DNA from: Rhabdornis inornatus
Lineage: Eukaryota; Chordata; Aves; Passeriformes; Rhabdornithidae
Length of the DNA stretch: 64,000 bases
Reading direction: 5' to 3'
Assembly (NCBI GenBank): GCA_013397075.1
Contig: VWZS01009934.1
Span: 1,178,001 to 1,242,000 of the forward strand
In this document: piece after piece, positions 24,748 through 38,510 of the stretch
Position numbering within the stretch: the stretch's first letter is position 1
Layout of the letters: each line of letters opens with the position of its first letter
Notes under the pieces: generated by a model
What the model saw: the letters and a program-made list of their open reading frames with translations, nothing else
Told to the model about the DNA's origin: nothing
The model's database searches: none
Program-made: the position numbers and the translations under genes

Positions 24748-27700
24748 AATTATACAACACTTAGGGACTCAGATTGTAAGCCATTGCTTATAAAATATAA
24801 TTCATAGCATTTTACATGGACGGCATGATTATTATTCTTTTGTTATACACGACACAGATCATACCTCTGCTTTTATTTTGAATGTTAATCTTGCAACATT
24901 CAGTTATGTTAGTCAAATGACCAGCATGACACTAATTGTTCTCAAAGAGATTTGTAACTTTAAAGGTTTCAAATTTTATAATTCAGATAAAGTACAACTT
25001 GGAAATGCTTTTCTGCACTAATGCAAGAGAGCAGAATTTATGGAATATAGTAGATCTCCAGGAAACATCGTGTGTTTGCCCAAAGCAGGGAATATTCATA
25101 GCAGAAAGCTATAGAAATCTTCTGTTCTTTAATATAAGAAACATTACCATGAAAGAGTGAAACAAATTAAATGAAAAAGAACCAGCAACATCATGTGAGC
25201 TTGCTATTACTTTTGCTTTCATTATGACACAACTGTCCCTAAATTTAAAGGGAAAAAGCAATGGTACCTTTCAATTGTGCAAGCTAAAATACTGTTGCTG
25301 GTGCTGGTCTTTTCAGTGCTCCCACTGGGGTAGGTTATGACCTAGATAATCTATATATCTGAAGAAAAGACAATTGACTTGCCATAAAATTTCTACAGAG
25401 ATACTGAAAGGAGAGTCTGGCCTGTTAGTACTGGGGGGTTGTGTGTGTGAGAAAAGCAGCAAGGCTTTGGCCCCAGCTGTCAAGCACTAACTGTATTGCT
25501 CATGTAGCAAGGCAGGAAGAGCATTGGGAGGTTCTATAGGCTTGGGTGTTCCTGAAAACACAGGTATTCCACGCAGAAGCAAAATGTATGCTTCATCTTG
25601 TGATGCAGAACATAGCTGATTTTCAGTCCTTTCTGTATATCTAGTTATTTTTACAGAGCTATTTGGTTGAATTTTGTTTATAGATATTAGTGGTGCAGAT
25701 TAGCAAATTTTGCCCTAAAGCACTCAAAAAGACAGAACCTGAAATAATGTTTTGTTTTCCTGAAATTTATTTGTGATTACATCAGGCTATTGAACAGAAG
25801 GGTGGGAAGGGCCTTTTCATATTCATTTTTCTCTTAGTTGGTTTGAATATTTTGTGTGTGAAATGAAGCTTGTCATGCATGTGGGTTAAAAAGCCTCAAT
25901 ACCTCCATTTATTATGCATTCTTTTTTGGTGAATGCTTGTTACTCATGCATAGCCAGGAGATGAGGATCACAGATGTGTTAAGAACTCTTCATTTAGCTT
26001 TTCACAACCTGATCAGCATGGAAGAAAATATTACACAGGTATTTCCAAGTAATACCTGCAGGTATAAATCAGTATGTTAATTGTTTTTCAAAACATGGAA
26101 AAACAATTAACTGTCTCTATCAGAGAGCATCTGATGATGTCTCAACCACAGTCAGAGCACTTATATTCTTCATTACTTTTGCTTTTCCTAGGTGTTCTTA
26201 CCACAAAAGACTGTGTTAGTTCCTGTCTCAAATATAACATATTCCATCTCAAGTGTGTGAAATTTATCTCACCTCACTTTGGAAGGCTATGACATGCCTA
26301 CCTCACTTCCAGAGTAATGACAGATCTGGTCTTCTGTTGGAGTGGCAGTTTGAGGGGAGTGGATTTCTGCAATTACTTGTTTCGTCCTGGTGATAATAGA
26401 ACTACTTAAAGTTTAGGTTTTGATGTTGCAGATTTTCACATTTCTGACTTTTCCCTCTGCTTATCTGTACTGTTTACACTACTTCCTCTGGAGCCCTTTT
26501 GCATAACATTATAAGAGTTCAGCAAAGCACTAGATCTCAGGGTCATGTTCAACAGATTTCTATTCTGTATCTCGTAATGCTTTTGACATCCCAATATCTA
26601 GTTCTTTACACCTCTCAGTGACTTCATGCATCTCTATTTTACTTATGGATCCTTGAGGGAATTCTGCATCTGTCTTTCAGTTCGGCTATCTTTTCTCTCT
26701 CTATTCAAAAATTTAATTTAGTTCTGATTAGAAATTTGACTGATGGGTGTGCTGAAGCATAGACAAAAATTTTTGAGGGAGAAGAATGGATAAGATAAAC
26801 ATTTCAGGAGAATGGCAAATTGTTTCATTTCACTGGGCAGCAAATTGAGAACAGCAAGTAACTCCTGAGTGGATCACATTTTAAGAGGTGACTTAAATAA
26901 CAAGAAATAGTTGCACAACATTTGGGTATGGAAAGACATGTCCTTGAAGTTGTATGATGAGGCTTTTAGCCCAGATATCAGAATGAGTGTTGCTTTGCTT
27001 ACAGGGAAAATTGGTTTGGCTGCCCTCTGAAACTCTGCTGTCCTTATTTACTGTTGCTCAGTAGGCACTATACCTGAGGTTGGGAAAGCCATGGAGGAGA
27101 TTGTAGATAAGCATACATGTAAGATCAAGCATATCCTTACTCAGAAGAACGTGATCCTGGAAACTTTTCATGGAGAAATTTGAAACAGGGATTATTCTGA
27201 ATTGAGTTAGAAGGAGTACCAAATGTTAGGTGTAGCCTATGGACACTCTAGTTCTGGCATTCCTCCCATTATTCTGGTTACTCATCCACTCAGAGTCCTC
27301 CTTTCACTATTAGCCACATGCTGCTGAGTTGTCAGCGTTAGTTTGCTAACTATAAAACAGTAAAAAGAAGGTGCATAAGGTTCATTTTAGCAGTAGAGGT
27401 GCAGACAGTATTCTTTCTTGATTGGCACAGGCAATGTATTGGGGACTCAAATATATGCAGAGATTATGGAATGTTTACAGTATACTGGCTAACTGAGGAG
27501 TAAAAAGAAAACAAAATATCCTAAAAGATCAGGCATGAGCAGCTGAAGAGCATATTATACTTATCAGGCGTGAGACAAGCCACATTCTCCTCATCTGAAA
27601 GGGAACATAACATAGTGAACTTGACCTCTGGGTGATTAAATTTCAAGTAATGGATTTAAACCCAAAGACTGGTGAAAGGGAGCTTAAATCTTAACTGTTT

Positions 27701-28406
27701 TATCTTTAAATTTTGGTATTTGCATGACTCTATGTCGATCTTTTCTCAACATGAACGTAGATTATATCAGCATCAGTAAACATCTTGGAAAAGAATCTAT
27801 TATTTTGCTTAAAGGAGAATTCATCTCTTGGGACTTCATTGTGACAGGATCTACATCTGAGCACCATTACCTGTCTCCCAGAGACAGGCTGGTTCTGAAG
27901 GCTCCCATGACTGCATCTTCCCTAGAGGTATCCCATAGCACAGAGGGCAATGTGTGCTTGCAGAAAATACAATTATTTGGTCACAGTATGTTAAGAAAGC
28001 ACACTGTTCCTCATTCTGAATACAGAGATAAAACCCTGATTCATTTTCTGTTCCCTCTCTGGTTAATGCTTCTCAGTCTCAAATCTCCCATAGTGGAGAG
28101 GCTTAGTTTTTGAGTTTGCTTTGTGGTTGGTATTGGTGTTTTGGGTTTGTTTATTCCATTTTCACTTTTTAAAAAGTTTCTCACTTCTAATGTCGAGAAA
28201 AGTCTTACTAAGAATATGAGACACATCAAATCGGATCGAGTAGAAACCTCATCCTATGAGTTCAGTGTTGTCTTTCTCATAAAAGCCAGAAGAGTACAAC
28301 TGTTCAGCTGTCTTGTTTCCCCTACCCCTCCAAGTACTAAAAAGGTAAAGAATCAATAATCTGAAAATAAGTGAACCAAAAAATGTCTTAAATAAGATGT
28401 ATCACC

Positions 28407-28427
28407 TTTTTTTTTTTTTTTTTTTTT
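28407..28427 (+). repeat. T21 homopolymer
   Basis: Twenty-one T residues. No LINE or SINE body is recognised beside it. Confidence 0.9.
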
Positions 28428-31400
28428 GTTAGAATACTCATATTAACTTAAATTTTCAATAAAAGATCACTTTGGAATTGTCAAAGGGACATACTTGTGT
28501 AAACCTGTACAATAAAAATATTTATTTCAAACCAAACTATTGCTTAATAGTTTGGGGTTTTTTGATAGTTTATTGCATTCACTGAATAACTATCCCCCAT
28601 CCTCAAAATGCTCTTGCAGCTGACGAGGCCCCATATTTACCCTGTTTCAGACATTGTGTGTGACTCAGGCAAAGACGCAGAGGAATTGTCTGAGAAAACT
28701 GAAGGGTCATGAAAGGGATCGATGCTCTCATGTGAAGTCTAGGTAGAGTCATACCTAACAGCTCATAAACAGTTAGGTTTTCAATTAATTTAATTGAAAT
28801 ACAGAATAATGGAGCAAGGCCAATTTGGGTAGACTTTCTGATGGATTCTGGAAATGGGAATGTACTAGTTCGTTAAACATAGCTGTGGTGCAAGAAAATT
28901 AAGTGGATTTGGGTTCTTTATCAGCGGAATTAAATACCTTTTCTGTCTGTTTCTTGAGACAAAAAGGATGCAAAAATATTATTTGAGCAAGGAAAACATG
29001 TAAGAGAGCATTAAACACTGTGGAGACAAGGTACTGTGATGAATTTCTATCCTCCAGAGTCTTGTGCATATATTTTATAGTTAGTGATAAAATAAATGGG
29101 ATGCTTAGCATTTATGGAAAGGTAATCTGGTAAACCAGTGGAATAGATAAACTATTTATTTTATCAACTTTTCACTAATTGATGGGAAAAATCAGAGAAT
29201 GGATTTTGTTCTAGTCATACACGTGTAAATCTTCAGAAGTACCTCAATGAATGATGAATTGATGTAACAGAAAGTGACTTTTTTACTTCGGAGAAGTGAA
29301 ACTCAAAACCTGTAGTGTCTTAGTTTACTTACTATAGCATCTACTTCTGTAATTTATTTTACCTAGAGGACAGCTTAAAATGTTGCATGTGGCTCTAACC
29401 ACTCTAAACTCCTGCTTGGGACCAACAAAGTTTAAAAATGAACCAAACTGAACTGAGATTATTCTAAGTGGACTGTTGACATATTAATGAATAATAGACA
29501 AAACTAACCTCTGTGTGGGCTATAATTACTGAAACATGTATTGAAGCAGAATTTATAGAAGAAATACGAAGGCGGAATTTGTATCTCTCATCTAACCATT
29601 CCTGGGAGTTGTATAAATTGGCAGCCCTTGACACTGGCAGGACATAGCTATCTGCAGAAAGTCTAGGTGGATCCATGCTGTGATGAGACCCACAGTGTTG
29701 CATAGTCCTGATACACTAGAGTCATCCTAAATCTTCTGCCACTGTAGCATGGAGGTAAAGTTTATTTTAACATGGGCTGTGCTGCTCTGTGGAAGTGTTG
29801 TCAGTGAAGTTGCAGACAGTTTGTGACATGGGAAGTGATGAGTTTCGAGTTTGTGCTTCCACAGACAATCAAATCATTTCAGTACGTCAGCATGAAGAAT
29901 TTCATATATAGATATAATGAGGATATCACAGAACTGGCAACTTCTAATCCCACTCTCACACTTGTCTAGAGGTGTTGCTGTTAGCTCCCACTCAGAGAAA
30001 AATATCCAACACTTCATATGTATTTCACATGAAAAGAACTACAGACATGAAGCAGAAGCTGACTGGGATTGCAACCTAATTTTCAGTAGTTTCTCGACAA
30101 GACAAACTGCAAAATCTACTGATAAACAGAGATATAATACCAATAGAAATCTGTGTGAAGATGTTCTGGGATTTGTCTAGTAAACCGTAGCTGGGATTTG
30201 TCCTAGTAAATTAGGAAAAACTAGATGTAAGGGAAAAATTTGTTTAAACTTCATGAGAAATGCCAAAATACTTTCTTCAAGTATTGAAAAATACTTGAAA
30301 AATAGAGAGCATAGCCATTTTTTTCTAATACTTCTTTAAATCTGAGATTAAAAATGGATTAAAGTGATCAGTTTGGAAAGTGGCTAAAGTTTGTATTTAT
30401 CAAATGCTTACATAATTTGTACCTCTAACACATGAACCTCTTCTAGGCTAGCCTCTTCTGAAGAAAATATGACTGCCCTTTACATTGCTGATAAATATGA
30501 GTCAAGCTTCTTTTGAATCTAAGTAAAACACTTATTTGCAGCCACCAACTTCAACATAAGCACCCATAACCACTTAAGTCAAGGGGGTTTGTCTGGGTAT
30601 TGTTCATATTTGTTTCTGTGGAACAAGCAGAAGAAATAGAATGTGCCTCAAAGTGGCATAAAATGAGCAATCAAAGCCAAGGGACACAGCCTGAATAAAC
30701 ACTGAGACTGTGATCCTGAGATGAATGCAAGCCTATACAACATAGCCTTAGGATTAATGTCAGCTGGAAAATGGTCTGGAAAGAAGGCAAAAGTGCTAGT
30801 TTCCTCCTTTCAAATACCTGTCTCATGCTTTCCAATGTAATAGCTAGAGGTCAAAGAAGGGTCTGTTTGTTTTTTCAAGGAGAGGACTTTTTAATTTGAG
30901 GAAAGGAAAACTCAAGAGATGACACAGAGCCTTCAGGCTAACATGGTCCTCTGCTGAAGATGCTGTAACAATGTGAGATTTTATTACTGAATTTGGACCA
31001 TTTAGAATTAGGAATTTGATATTTACCTAATATATATATTTTGTGGTTCTGTGGTTCTTTCATCAGAACTGGCAAAACTCATTCATCTTCAGAAGGTGAT
31101 GGGAAGGTAACTCTTGCCCCAGCTCTGAAATTGTCCTTCCAGCTTGTGCCTTGCTGTGGTTATTTGCCCTAAACACAACAAAGTAATTAATACATTATAT
31201 TATTGAAAATGATTGTGGGACCCATTTCTTAAAAGTATGGGTGAGTCAAAATTAAGAAGCCTGGAGCTAATGTAAATATAATTTAATTTTTGAAAACTAA
31301 TGCATGACATGAACATTCAAGTTTTGATCTTGAATAAAAGGTTATCTCTCAAGGCAAGGCTTTTTAAATGCAAACAACTTTTATTGACACTGGCATTTTA

Positions 31401-32624
31401 ATGAGATGGAATCCTACTTCTGGAAACTAATAAATATGAAAACAACGACCCTGCCATCAATATATCAGATATGACACCTACTGATGTATGTGGGGGACAC
31501 AGGTAAAAGGACAATATGCCAGTATGAAAATCTATTTGCCTTTCAATCCATTTGTACTATTCTGTTTGACTGTTTCAAGTGATGACAAACTGAGCCTTTT
31601 CACAGATGAATAAGTATTCTGTGGGATATTCCTTTTTAACAAATTAGAACTCAAATTTTGTGCTGGGCTGAAAATGAGTAATTAATCATGGTGGTCATTT
31701 GTCACAGGCTCTGTAGCTCTGGAGAAACAAATCTTCATATTCAGAGATGCCTGGAATTTGCTCCTACATGTTAGCTGTTTCCACTTTTATATTTCCTTTT
31801 TTTTTTTTTTGGTAGTAAAGAGCAGTGGGAATCCAATGGCTATGAGGTGAGGCAGGTCATGAACTCTGTGCTTTCAGAATGCACTTTAATACTGAAAAGA
31901 ACAGAATCTCAAACTCAACTCTTTTTCTCTTTATGGCTTTACAAAGTGTTTGAAAATGTGGTGAGAAAGAGCCGTGGAAGTGGGCACTTGCAGTTAAAAG
32001 AAGTGTTTGATTTACTATAAATAATTGTTCCAACATTTAACTTTTTTTGAAGATCTCAATCAAATGCTATTCTCAATTTGGTAAATATTTTCAGGAGCTT
32101 GATATTTTCAGCCAGAAAGGAATTGAAAACAGGGCTGAAAAAGAGGTGTGTCTCTTACATGAAGTCTTGGCAACAACTTTCTTTCACCATCCTGCTCAAA
32201 TGCTTTTCAAAAGCACATTGGGGAAAGCTGCAGTGTAGAGAATAAAGATTTACCTGGTATTCAGATGAAGGGAAGAGGAAACAACTGCATTTAATTCAGA
32301 TCTCTCACAATTTTGTTGCACTCACTGCTGCACTGTGTCAAATATAAATTTACCTTGTTGTAAATGAGAGAAGGCTTAGACCTAAAACTTTGATGTTTTG
32401 CAAACCAGCAGCAGACTAAGTTGCTACAAAAACCAGATGCTGAAACACTGGGAGCTTAGAACCTATTCTTTTTGAGCTGACCTCTTTGTCACAAAGCAAG
32501 AATGCTCAAAGGCTGGTCTTCACTTATCCTAGGCCCAGTTTTGTCACACTGAATAAAACCTGAATTTCTAAGTAATGCACTCTAATGTGGGCTCCTTGCT
32601 TGTACTTAACGTGGACCCTGCTGA

Positions 32625-32690
32625 AGTGAGGCTGGACCAGATGCCCCCCAGAGGCCCCTTATGGTTTCAGTTACACCACAATCCTGTGGA
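32625..32690 (+). mobile_element. Possible CR1 LINE 3' tail
   Basis: GAGGCTGGACCAGATGCCCC, then CAGAGGCCCCTT, resembles the end of a common avian CR1 3' untranslated region (GGACTAGATGACCTCCAGAGG type). The expected final ATTCTGTGATTCTGTG-like ending is present only in decayed form (AATCCTGTGGATTTT). Too short and diverged for certainty. Confidence 0.45.
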
Positions 32691-32797
32691 TTTTGGCCAT
32701 TCCTCTCCAGGAGAAAAACATCAGAGTGTGATGTTAATTCTGATGTAATTTGTAGATTTATTTTTGCTACATGGGTAAAGAAAAAACTTATGCTGTC

Positions 32798-32826
32798 TTT
32801 TTTTGTTTTGTTTTGTTTTTTATTTT
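32798..32826 (+). repeat. TTTTG simple repeat
   Basis: T-rich tract with four-to-five-base spacing of G, immediately followed by more T/A-rich sequence. Confidence 0.8.
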
Positions 32827-33928
32827 TCAATTATTATTAACATACATTGAGATGTGGAAAGTTTTATCCATTTTAAAAACTTTTTTTGGAAGCTGTATTT
32901 TAAAACTTCTAAATTTTCATTTAGTTAGAAATGACATTTCTATTGTCAGACAATATGTAACCATACCTAAATTATTATTTTTACTGCTCCAGTACTAAAT
33001 TTGGCCTAACCCATTTAAGTCATTTTTAGAGACAGATTTGCATTTGAGCTGATTATGTGAATGCCAAGTTTCAGCCTACAATGACTGAAAACAGCTGAAT
33101 AGTGAAATAGTGAGTGACACTGTGCATAAAGGAAACAGCTCCTGACCCTCAATGACAGCTCTGTGAATATGACGGGACAATCACTCAAGGATTGTTCACA
33201 GTTATTACTAAGTAGGTTCTTAATTTGTTGCTATCCTCCATCATCAGAACATGTTCTCTAACTCACATTTTCAGAGTGCTGAATTTTATTTCTATCTGTT
33301 TCCTCTGAGTGACATTATAATATCCATAACATCACTTGCATTTATTTTCGTATGGCTACACTCTGCCTTTGGTCATAGCCTTCAGACAGAGATGCTGCAA
33401 TACGTTGTGCCACAGCAAGGGTAGGCCCAGGAAATCATGTGCTTCAGGCAGTGCAATAAAACACAGCTTTTCTTGTGTTTCCCTTTATCTGGATAGTAAG
33501 TTGCAATTAGCTAATGAAGCAATGGGTTTGGCCAGTCCTTAAATCATTTCCCCTGTGCTGTGTGCATGTGTGTGCATATGTGGAGTGAGGGTGAGTGGAA
33601 CAAGCACCAGTGCCTTACAATAGATTCATTACTGGGGTTCTGGAGCTGTGTGTCACCCCTCACTCCTTTTTTATTTTTTTCCTCTTAATTTCTTTCTCTC
33701 CTGCTCTACACATTCTCATTCACTCCTGTGGAAGTAAGTCTGAGGTCTGGAGCAAGCAGGTTCAAGTTCACGCCCACAGTCACCATGTTCCCCTCTGAGT
33801 ATCTCACACCCTGGCTCTAATTTACAGGAAACAATGCACAATTTTGTCTCAGGAAGTCTGATGAAACACTCTAGTCCTGGTATATTAGTCCAAAGGGCAA
33901 AGTGTGAATGTCACCAATGTGTTTTATG

Positions 33929-33970
33929 GATTACATAGTCTATAGCTTTGATTACATAGTCTATAGTTTT
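33929..33970 (+). repeat. Two-copy tandem repeat, 21-bp unit
   Basis: Two adjacent copies of a unit beginning GATTACATAGTCTATAG, differing only near the end (CTTT versus TTTT). Confidence 0.9.
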
Positions 33971-36900
33971 TTTCCTGAAGAACACCAACAAGATTATTTT
34001 TAGCATTTGGAGCATTTTTAGCCTCTACTCTAAAAAACCAACCAAACAAACAGCAAAACCCAGAAAAAGAAAACAGAAATAGAAAGAAGCATTTTTGGGG
34101 GATACCTCTATTATTTCTCTAAACTGGATCCTGAATATTAAAAGTAGATACTCCATTACCCACTCATATGTACAACAGAACAGATTCAAAACATATAACT
34201 TTGAAAGACTTCACATAAAAAATACACCTATTAATCCGTAACTCTGGGTATGTATCATTTAGCCATGTTTGTCAGTGGAAAGGAGTTAGGAGCTATAGAG
34301 AAGGAAGTCTCTGCTTCTTCTACAGTGTGGAGTGTAGATCTGGTACTAATGTATTAAATCAAAAATGGGGGGAGGAATTTTGTTGAAAATAACCAGCTTC
34401 ACCCAGGAGTTTTGCCTATCCTTTTTTCCCTTTGCCTGTCCAAGATCCCCTTGGTTTTGGGACTCCCAAAAAAACATGGATTTATTTTTGAGGAACAATC
34501 ACCCAAAAAATGAACCCCAACCAAACTAAACCAGAAACCAACCCAATGTATATCTTTGTACGTGTGATACGTGTGATCTTTATTAGTCGCTGCCTTTCTT
34601 TCTTCCTTATTTTTTTTTTCTTTTTTGTGTGTGTTTAAATTCAGAGTTCTTAACACCATTCTTTGTTTTACTGAGGTCATAGCAAGTTTCTTGCAAAGAA
34701 ATCTGCCACTTATTGGCATCTGTAGGTGAGTGGGATGGAACAGTCTTGAGAGTACTTGAACAATTGGTTCTACTTTTACAAAGCCTTTGGTTTAGCCTTG
34801 TTAGACATTTTGTGCCTCAGATTTTATACACTGTTTGAAGTGTCTCTTTATACATTATTCATGTTCCCATCAGCACAATATTGAATTTTGGCATCCTTCC
34901 AAGGATTGGTAACATTGAGTTCCAAAATGAGACTGAACAGGAAAAGAGGGGAGAAAAAGATAATATTTCTCATTTTTCACTGAAATTTATCTGACCACTG
35001 ACCTACTTTATTTTCTTGAATATCATGAGAGATAAAAGTAGATTGATGAAACAATTTCTACAGATATCTGAGTGAAAGTGAAATTAAATGGAGGGAATAC
35101 AGTCTTAAAGAGACTGGGACAAATTTTCCATTGGGATTATGCCATCTAGGGATAGTACAGAATTTACTGTAGTTTTCTTATAGCAGGAACTGAACATGTA
35201 AATTTTTATTAATAAACAAACACTGAGGCTTTGGCAAGGACCAGATGGAGTTTGAGAAGTTAACGTTTTAGTACTGGCATGACCACTGTAAGCACAGCTT
35301 TATTACACTCCTTCAGGAGCTTCTGCCTAAAGCCATGAATGCAGGAAATTCCGGTGTTGATAAAAAGCTGTCTTATCTTCAAGGCTAAACCATGAAGGAA
35401 TGCTGGTACCACTGCCTTTCCATGAGGACAGCATTCGCATGGCTCAGACTTTAGCAGTAGAGAACACCTCCTCCTGCAGCTTTGTCAGACAGGATGCCAC
35501 AGAGCATGGTATTCCTCTAACTTGTGCTAGCTCTGAAATAAATGCCTCTCCACTAATTTGATAATATTTGTCAAAAAGTCAGTGGAAGGTAACAGGTATT
35601 TTTAAAGTAAATATAAATTAACTTCATGCTCTTAGTCCTGGTCTGTTGAATGGCCTGCTATGCAGAAGAGACCTGTGACTTCTCATGATATTTAGCAAAA
35701 CAACAACATTAAATAATTGTTTGGACTTCATTTGAGTGAGAAGCTAACCAAGTGTGTACTCAAACCAAGAACTATATGGGCAAACCCAAAAATTAATAGC
35801 CATGACCTCTGTACCAGCATCTAAGATGGATGATCTCAGAGATGGCTCCTCAATAAGGCATCCAACTAACCCAGCACTGCCTTCCAATGCACAACTCTCA
35901 TGTCTGGCCCCTAGAAGCAAGCATTTTTAGGCAAAAATCATAATCTGGTTTAATAAAAACTGCCAGCTGTTACATTTATGTTGATGAACTAGAATAACTC
36001 CACTTTTTTTAGTGACCATTACCACTGCAATGGGTTGCAGAAAGAACCAACACAATTATATATTTTTTTTTCTCAGTAATGCTGAGTTGGGATCGAAAGA
36101 TAACTGCTTTTTCCAGAGTAGGAAATTCTTGGCAATTACATTTTTAGGCACCTTCTGCAATATCAAAGACATTGTAGACACTGTAGAACACACAGGATAA
36201 AAATCTGTGTTTCATCCTCGTTAGGGATTATTTTTCCCATTGCACTGACTAAGAGGAGAGCAGATAACTTCGTTCTTTCCTGTGACCAAGCATGCATGGA
36301 GGAGCAACATCTTAGGCACTTAGATGGATGAATAGCTCAGAATATTCCATATGATCATTCTCTCGTTCACTGCTAAGCCTATGCTCAAGTGCCATACTGA
36401 GCAAGGCCTTCTGAGAACTTCACTCTATGTGGTATCCTTGACTTAGATGCTGTTGACACCCTTTTCATGACATTTTCTTCTTATTTTGTCTTTTTAATCT
36501 TCAAAATTCATCTTTTCTTTAGGCTCTTAGGGAAGACTGGGTTGAGAGATGAACAGCCTCCAACTTATTTTTTCCTCATGGTAAGTATTGAATATTTATG
36601 TGCTGAATTGTGATGAGCTGTCCGTTCTATATTACGTATTACTGGATATTTTAATTCATGAGATGGAATTCAGAGCAGAGAGGTGCTTCTAGACATTTTT
36701 ATAGCTCTAAATAAATAAATGAGGCAGACAAGTTTTTATCTTCTCATCTGCCTCTTCAGCAAGTGCATTTCTTTACTCCTTATTTTGTTGTTCTGCAGGA
36801 CCAAGCTACCTCAGTGATAGACACCATATGAATCAAAAGAAACAACACCACCATGTTATTGGCATTTTCTCTTTTGAGAGAAGAATAGAACAGAATTGGG

Positions 36901-37616
36901 GAACTACTCACCTTTTCCATTTGTTTTCTTCATGAGTCTGGAACACAAATAGTTTCACCAGCATAGTGCAGACAATATTTCTAAGCTGTCCTCAGAATAA
37001 TTGCTAAGAAGTTGTCCCTCTGGCTTCTGCACATCCTGCATTCTTCCCATCATGTGAGTATGAGAAAGCATCTCAAAAATGTGTCGCAACAAGAATTTTA
37101 CCTTTTGATTTTTATCTTCCCCCACTCCCAAGCTGTTGTGTTTTTCACTAACCTCACATATTTGCTTTTTGAAAAAAAAAACCAAGAAAAATTGAAGAAA
37201 TATTCAGAAATTATGAAAAGTTTAAACTTTCCAGCATAAATATAACATGCAATAAAGGCTTTAAATATCAGCATAATAATAATGAGCCTTTCAGCTTACT
37301 TCTGCTAAAACACATAAACCTGGAACAGGATTAAAGTCATGTGCTATTGATAATGCTCTTGAGTGGAACAAGTGAGTTAGTCAAACACTGGCCAAAAATT
37401 CTTAATAAATAAGTAAAAATGTCAGTGTAACATTTATTACATGCTTAAAAGCTGGGGTGAAAAATGTGTGATTCCTCTGGCTTTCTTTTACGATTGTGTG
37501 CTGTAAACTCCCTTTTTCTTTTTCCTTCATTTTCTTTCATATTTCCCTTTTGTCTCTGAAAAGGACAGGAGAAGAACATGAGAAGTAATTATTTAGTTTT
37601 TAATGCCTTAAAAATT

Positions 37617-37668
37617 GTCATTCTTTTCTTCATTAAAAAATCGTCATTCTTTTTTTCATTAAAAAATC
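37617..37668 (+). repeat. Two-copy tandem repeat, 26-bp unit
   Basis: Two adjacent copies of a unit that begins GTCATTCTTTT and ends TTCATTAAAAAATC, differing at one position in the T-rich middle. This is a recent local duplication. Confidence 0.9.
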
Positions 37669-38493
37669 GGTTTTGTCAGGATTGATTCGTAAGATACTTG
37701 AGAAGTAAAAGTAGCTGTGACTAAGGCCCTCTGAGCTCCTTGTGCAGTCTTGAAGATTCCATATTTTTTGCCTGATGCCTACATTCTAAGGGATACCTAG
37801 ACTGCTGAGAACCACAGAGCTTGTGTGATAGGCAGCATATTCCTCTTTGAAAAGTTCCTCTGAGCTCCTGAGATGGAAAGGTCTACAGCAGCAGGGAATA
37901 TTCCTTAAGGTTATGTGCAAGTAAACTTAGGAGACAACTCTTCTAGCAGACTAGAAAATAAGAAATTAAGGTGCATTCCCTGAGTTGTTTAACCATGGCT
38001 TTGCTCCTCGCTTTTTCAAGAAATACAGAACAATGAAAAAGGTGATTCTATCACAGCAAACTCTGAGCTTTTATGCCAAATGTTCTTTATTCGTGTATTT
38101 TTGTAGGTAGAAAGTCAAGGACTATTGTGCTTTGGGGGGAGCAGACTCTCCATGCTTCACATTGGCAGAAACCCTACTGTAGGTACTTACATCCTCCTAT
38201 GTCATGGATCACAGGGCTCCCTTTAACAGGGCATGGTGTGGAGAAATGCAGATCCTGGGAATTGCCATATGGAAGATGTTCATTAGAAATTACTGCTCTA
38301 CTGCAAACACTAAAATCCACCAGTGCATATTTACTTATCCATCCAGCTTAATTCCTCTGAAAAAAAAGTTGGGGCTTTTTTCCCAGTATTTTCTGCACCT
38401 CAGTTATCTACAGAAACAGATCTAATGATTTAATTTTAAAACTTGTTTGCCAGTGCATTGAGCAACAGGCAGTATTTATTGCTTGATTTTTAA

Positions 38494-38510
38494 TTTTTTT
38501 TTTTTTTTTT
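38494..38510 (+). repeat. T17 homopolymer
   Basis: Seventeen T residues; no element recognised beside it. Confidence 0.9.

Larger units (their letters stand above)
19062..32624. other. Gene-poor DNA upstream of TMEM200C, first part
   Basis: About 13.5 kb with no supported coding exon on either strand. It holds an A17 run (20447-20463), a pyrimidine tract (20.74-20.88 kb), a strong hairpin near 24.7 kb, a 10-bp stem at 30276-30299, a T21 run (28407-28427) and a T14 run (about 31797-31810). The longest unambiguous frames are about 130 codons, with no domain or convincing splice sites. Mammalian gene order would place the 3' end of L3MBTL4 somewhere on this side, on the minus strand; nothing like its MBT or SAM domain sequence was recognised. 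Confidence 0.6.

Noticed and set aside
35826..35870. GGATGATCTCAGAGATGGCT resembling a CR1 tail
   Set aside because: The match is too short and lacks the flanking CR1 landmarks.
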